Assembly (NCBI RefSeq): GCF_024448955.1
Contig: NZ_JAMOIH010000010.1
Coordinates: 1-64,000 of the forward strand
Direction of reading: 5' to 3'
From: Stutzerimonas stutzeri
GTDB taxonomy: Bacteria > Pseudomonadota > Gammaproteobacteria > Pseudomonadales > Pseudomonadaceae
Length of the DNA: 64,000 bases
The notes beneath the pieces are model-generated. The model was not told where the DNA came from. It did not search any database and saw only the letters and a program-made list of their open reading frames with translations. Position numbers and translations under genes: made by a program. Positions 62,782 to 64,000 of the stretch are shown here, piece after piece. The first letter of the stretch is position 1. Each line of letters opens with the position of its first letter.

Positions 62782-64000
62782 TCAGGCAGCGGTGGACAGG
62801 GAGGGTTGGTCGAACTGGCCGGCCATCCAGCGGCCGACGTCGCTAGGGGCGCAGGCTTCAGTCCGGTGTTGCGGCGAGAGACGGCCGTCGCAGAGCGCGG
62901 CGAGGCGGTCGCTGATCTGGAACAGCTCGTCCAGGTCTTCGGAAATCACCAGAATCGCCGCGCCCGCGTCGCGCAGCTCGATCAGCGCGCGGTGGATGGC
63001 TGCCGCGGCGCCGACATCCACGCCCCAGGTCGGGTGCGCCGCCACCAGCAGCCGGGGCTGCTGAAGAATCTCGCGGCCGAGGATGAATTTCTGCAAATTG
63101 CCGCCGGAGAGGCTCGCCGCCGCGGCCGCGCTGTCCGGCGTCTTCACCGCGAAGCGCTGGATCACCTTTGCCGCGAATTTCTGCACGCGCGTGCGCTGGA
63201 TCAGCCCGTGCCGGAGCATGCCCCGCTGCTGGAAGGCGGTGAGCAGACCGTTATCGGCCAGGCTCATGCCGGGCACCGCGCCGTGGCCAAGACGCTCGGC
63301 GGGCACGAACGCCAGTCCCTGGCGGCGGCGTGCATCCGGGCGCAGGTGCGCCACCGGCTCGCCAAGAAAGCGGATGCGTTCGGCATCGCGCCCCTGCAGG
63401 GTGCGCTCGCCGGACAGCAGCGCGAGCAATTCGTCCTGGCCGTTGCCGGCGACCCCGGCGATGCCGACGATTTCGCCGGCACGTACGTCCAGGCTCAGGT
63501 CCTTGAGCGAAACGCCAAAGGGATCGACATTTCGCCAGGACAATCCCTCCACCTGTAGAAAGGCCGCGCGGCCTTCGGCCTTGCGGTACTTCGCTTCCAG
63601 ACCCTCGGCGTCGCCCACCATCAACCGCGCCAGATCCAGGTCGCTGCACTGGCTTGGCACGCAGGTACCGGACACCTTGCCCGCGCGCAGCACCGTGGCC
63701 TTCTGGCAGAGGGCGCGCACTTCGTTCAGCTTGTGGCTGATGAACAGCACACTGCAGCCCTCGGCGGCCAGACGCCGCAGCACCACGAACAGCTCATCGG
63801 CTTCCTGCGGAGTCAGCACCGAGGTCGGCTCGTCCAGGATCAGCAGGCGGATGTCCTGCATCAGGCAGCGCACGATCTCCACGCGCTGGCGCTCGCCGAT
63901 GGACAGGCTGTGCACCAGGCGCTGCGGCTCCAGTGGCATGCCGTAGCGCTGAGAAACCTCACGAATTCTCGGCTCCAGTTGCTTTGGCGTACCAGCGCCC
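62782..64000 (-). CDS. ABC transporter ATP-binding protein, tandem-domain (NupO/YufO-like), partial
   Basis: The frame stays open to the right edge, so the N-terminal part, including the first Walker A, is missing; 405 residues are visible. The first domain shows the signature region LSIGERQRVEIVRCL and the Walker B LLILDEPTSVLTPQEA. The second has a divergent P loop (GVAGNGQDELLALLSG, with Asp where Lys/Ser would follow), the signature LSGGNLQKFILGREI and LLVAAHPTWGVDVGAA in place of Walker B. Such degenerate second domains are usual in ribose/nucleoside transporters. It is the first visible gene of the ABC transporter group. Confidence 0.9.
   Translation of the reverse strand, partial: GAGTPKQLEPRIREVSQRYGMPLEPQRLVHSLSIGERQRVEIVRCLMQDIRLLILDEPTSVLTPQEADELFVVLRRLAAEGCSVLFISHKLNEVRALCQKATVLRAGKVSGTCVPSQCSDLDLARLMVGDAEGLEAKYRKAEGRAAFLQVEGLSWRNVDPFGVSLKDLSLDVRAGEIVGIAGVAGNGQDELLALLSGERTLQGRDAERIRFLGEPVAHLRPDARRRQGLAFVPAERLGHGAVPGMSLADNGLLTAFQQRGMLRHGLIQRTRVQKFAAKVIQRFAVKTPDSAAAAASLSGGNLQKFILGREILQQPRLLVAAHPTWGVDVGAAAAIHRALIELRDAGAAILVISEDLDELFQISDRLAALCDGRLSPQHRTEACAPSDVGRWMAGQFDQPSLSTAA

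Noticed and set aside
62272..63558. Plus-strand frame of 428 residues opposite the permease and ATPase genes
   Set aside because: It crosses a gene boundary and is glutamine- and arginine-rich, as shadow frames are.

Overview
The window is a high-GC gammaproteobacterial chromosome segment, almost certainly from a Pseudomonas of the stutzeri group (Stutzerimonas). The inference rests on gene order and gene type recalled from P. aeruginosa: a mscS-yajQ-ampG-panE-sensor kinase block, fxsA-groES-groEL, an RND pump, the imelysin/di-haem cluster and a GGDQF-type bifA. Intergenic repeats of the Pseudomonas REP type, with a GAGCGAGCTTGCTCGCGA core, support it. No phage, insertion sequence, CRISPR array, tRNA or rRNA gene was found.

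Layout. 1-431 is the 3' end of ahpF. 809-2693 holds a DUF3182 protein and an alpha/beta hydrolase. 2690-8251 (minus) is a tight operon: response regulator, ketopantoate-reductase-like protein, sensor kinase, PduO-type cobalamin adenosyltransferase and a voltage-sensor-like membrane protein. 8397-15369 carries yajQ, mscS, ampG, an alkyltransferase-like protein, a DUF481 protein, a FabG-type reductase, a haem-utilisation-type flavin-binding protein and fxsA. 15617-17618 is groES-groEL behind a heat-shock promoter. 17850-36270 holds small exported proteins, an RND pump, a chemoreceptor, an iron-linked lipoprotein cluster (two imelysins, a di-haem protein, a DUF1513 protein), lemA plus a GIDE-like membrane protein, a spermidine-synthase-like methyltransferase, bifA, a RutR-like TetR regulator and a solute-binding protein.

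From about 34.5 kb to the right edge the window is dominated by purine salvage and breakdown. An outer-membrane Tsx-like channel, three purine permeases (xanthine/uracil type, urate type, AzgA type) and a BMP-family ABC transporter bring purines in. GuaD and XdhABC convert guanine and (hypo)xanthine to urate. PuuD, UraH and UraD convert urate to allantoin, PuuE opens it to allantoate, and an AllA-type lyase acts on ureidoglycolate. The enzyme between allantoate and ureidoglycolate is not in the window. A divergent chemoreceptor and diguanylate cyclase with related sensor domains sit at the edge of this cluster and may be its sensory arm.

The most interesting result is regulatory. A palindrome TTGTNNACAA occurs seven times, each in a promoter region of this cluster: before a solute-binding gene (two), the xanthine permease, puuE, uraH, the AzgA permease and the GntR regulator. 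A second palindrome resembling the RutR box TTGACCANNTGGTCAA lies before the ABC transporter binding-protein gene, xdhA and the AzgA permease. This suggests two overlapping regulons read by the GntR and TetR regulators encoded here. Other points are an EF-hand loop in a bacterial GIDE-like protein, a membrane protein with an S4-like arginine ladder but no obvious pore, a 2-oxoglutarate-type oxygenase inside the purine operon, and repeat hairpins, one of which forms the last codons of a permease gene.
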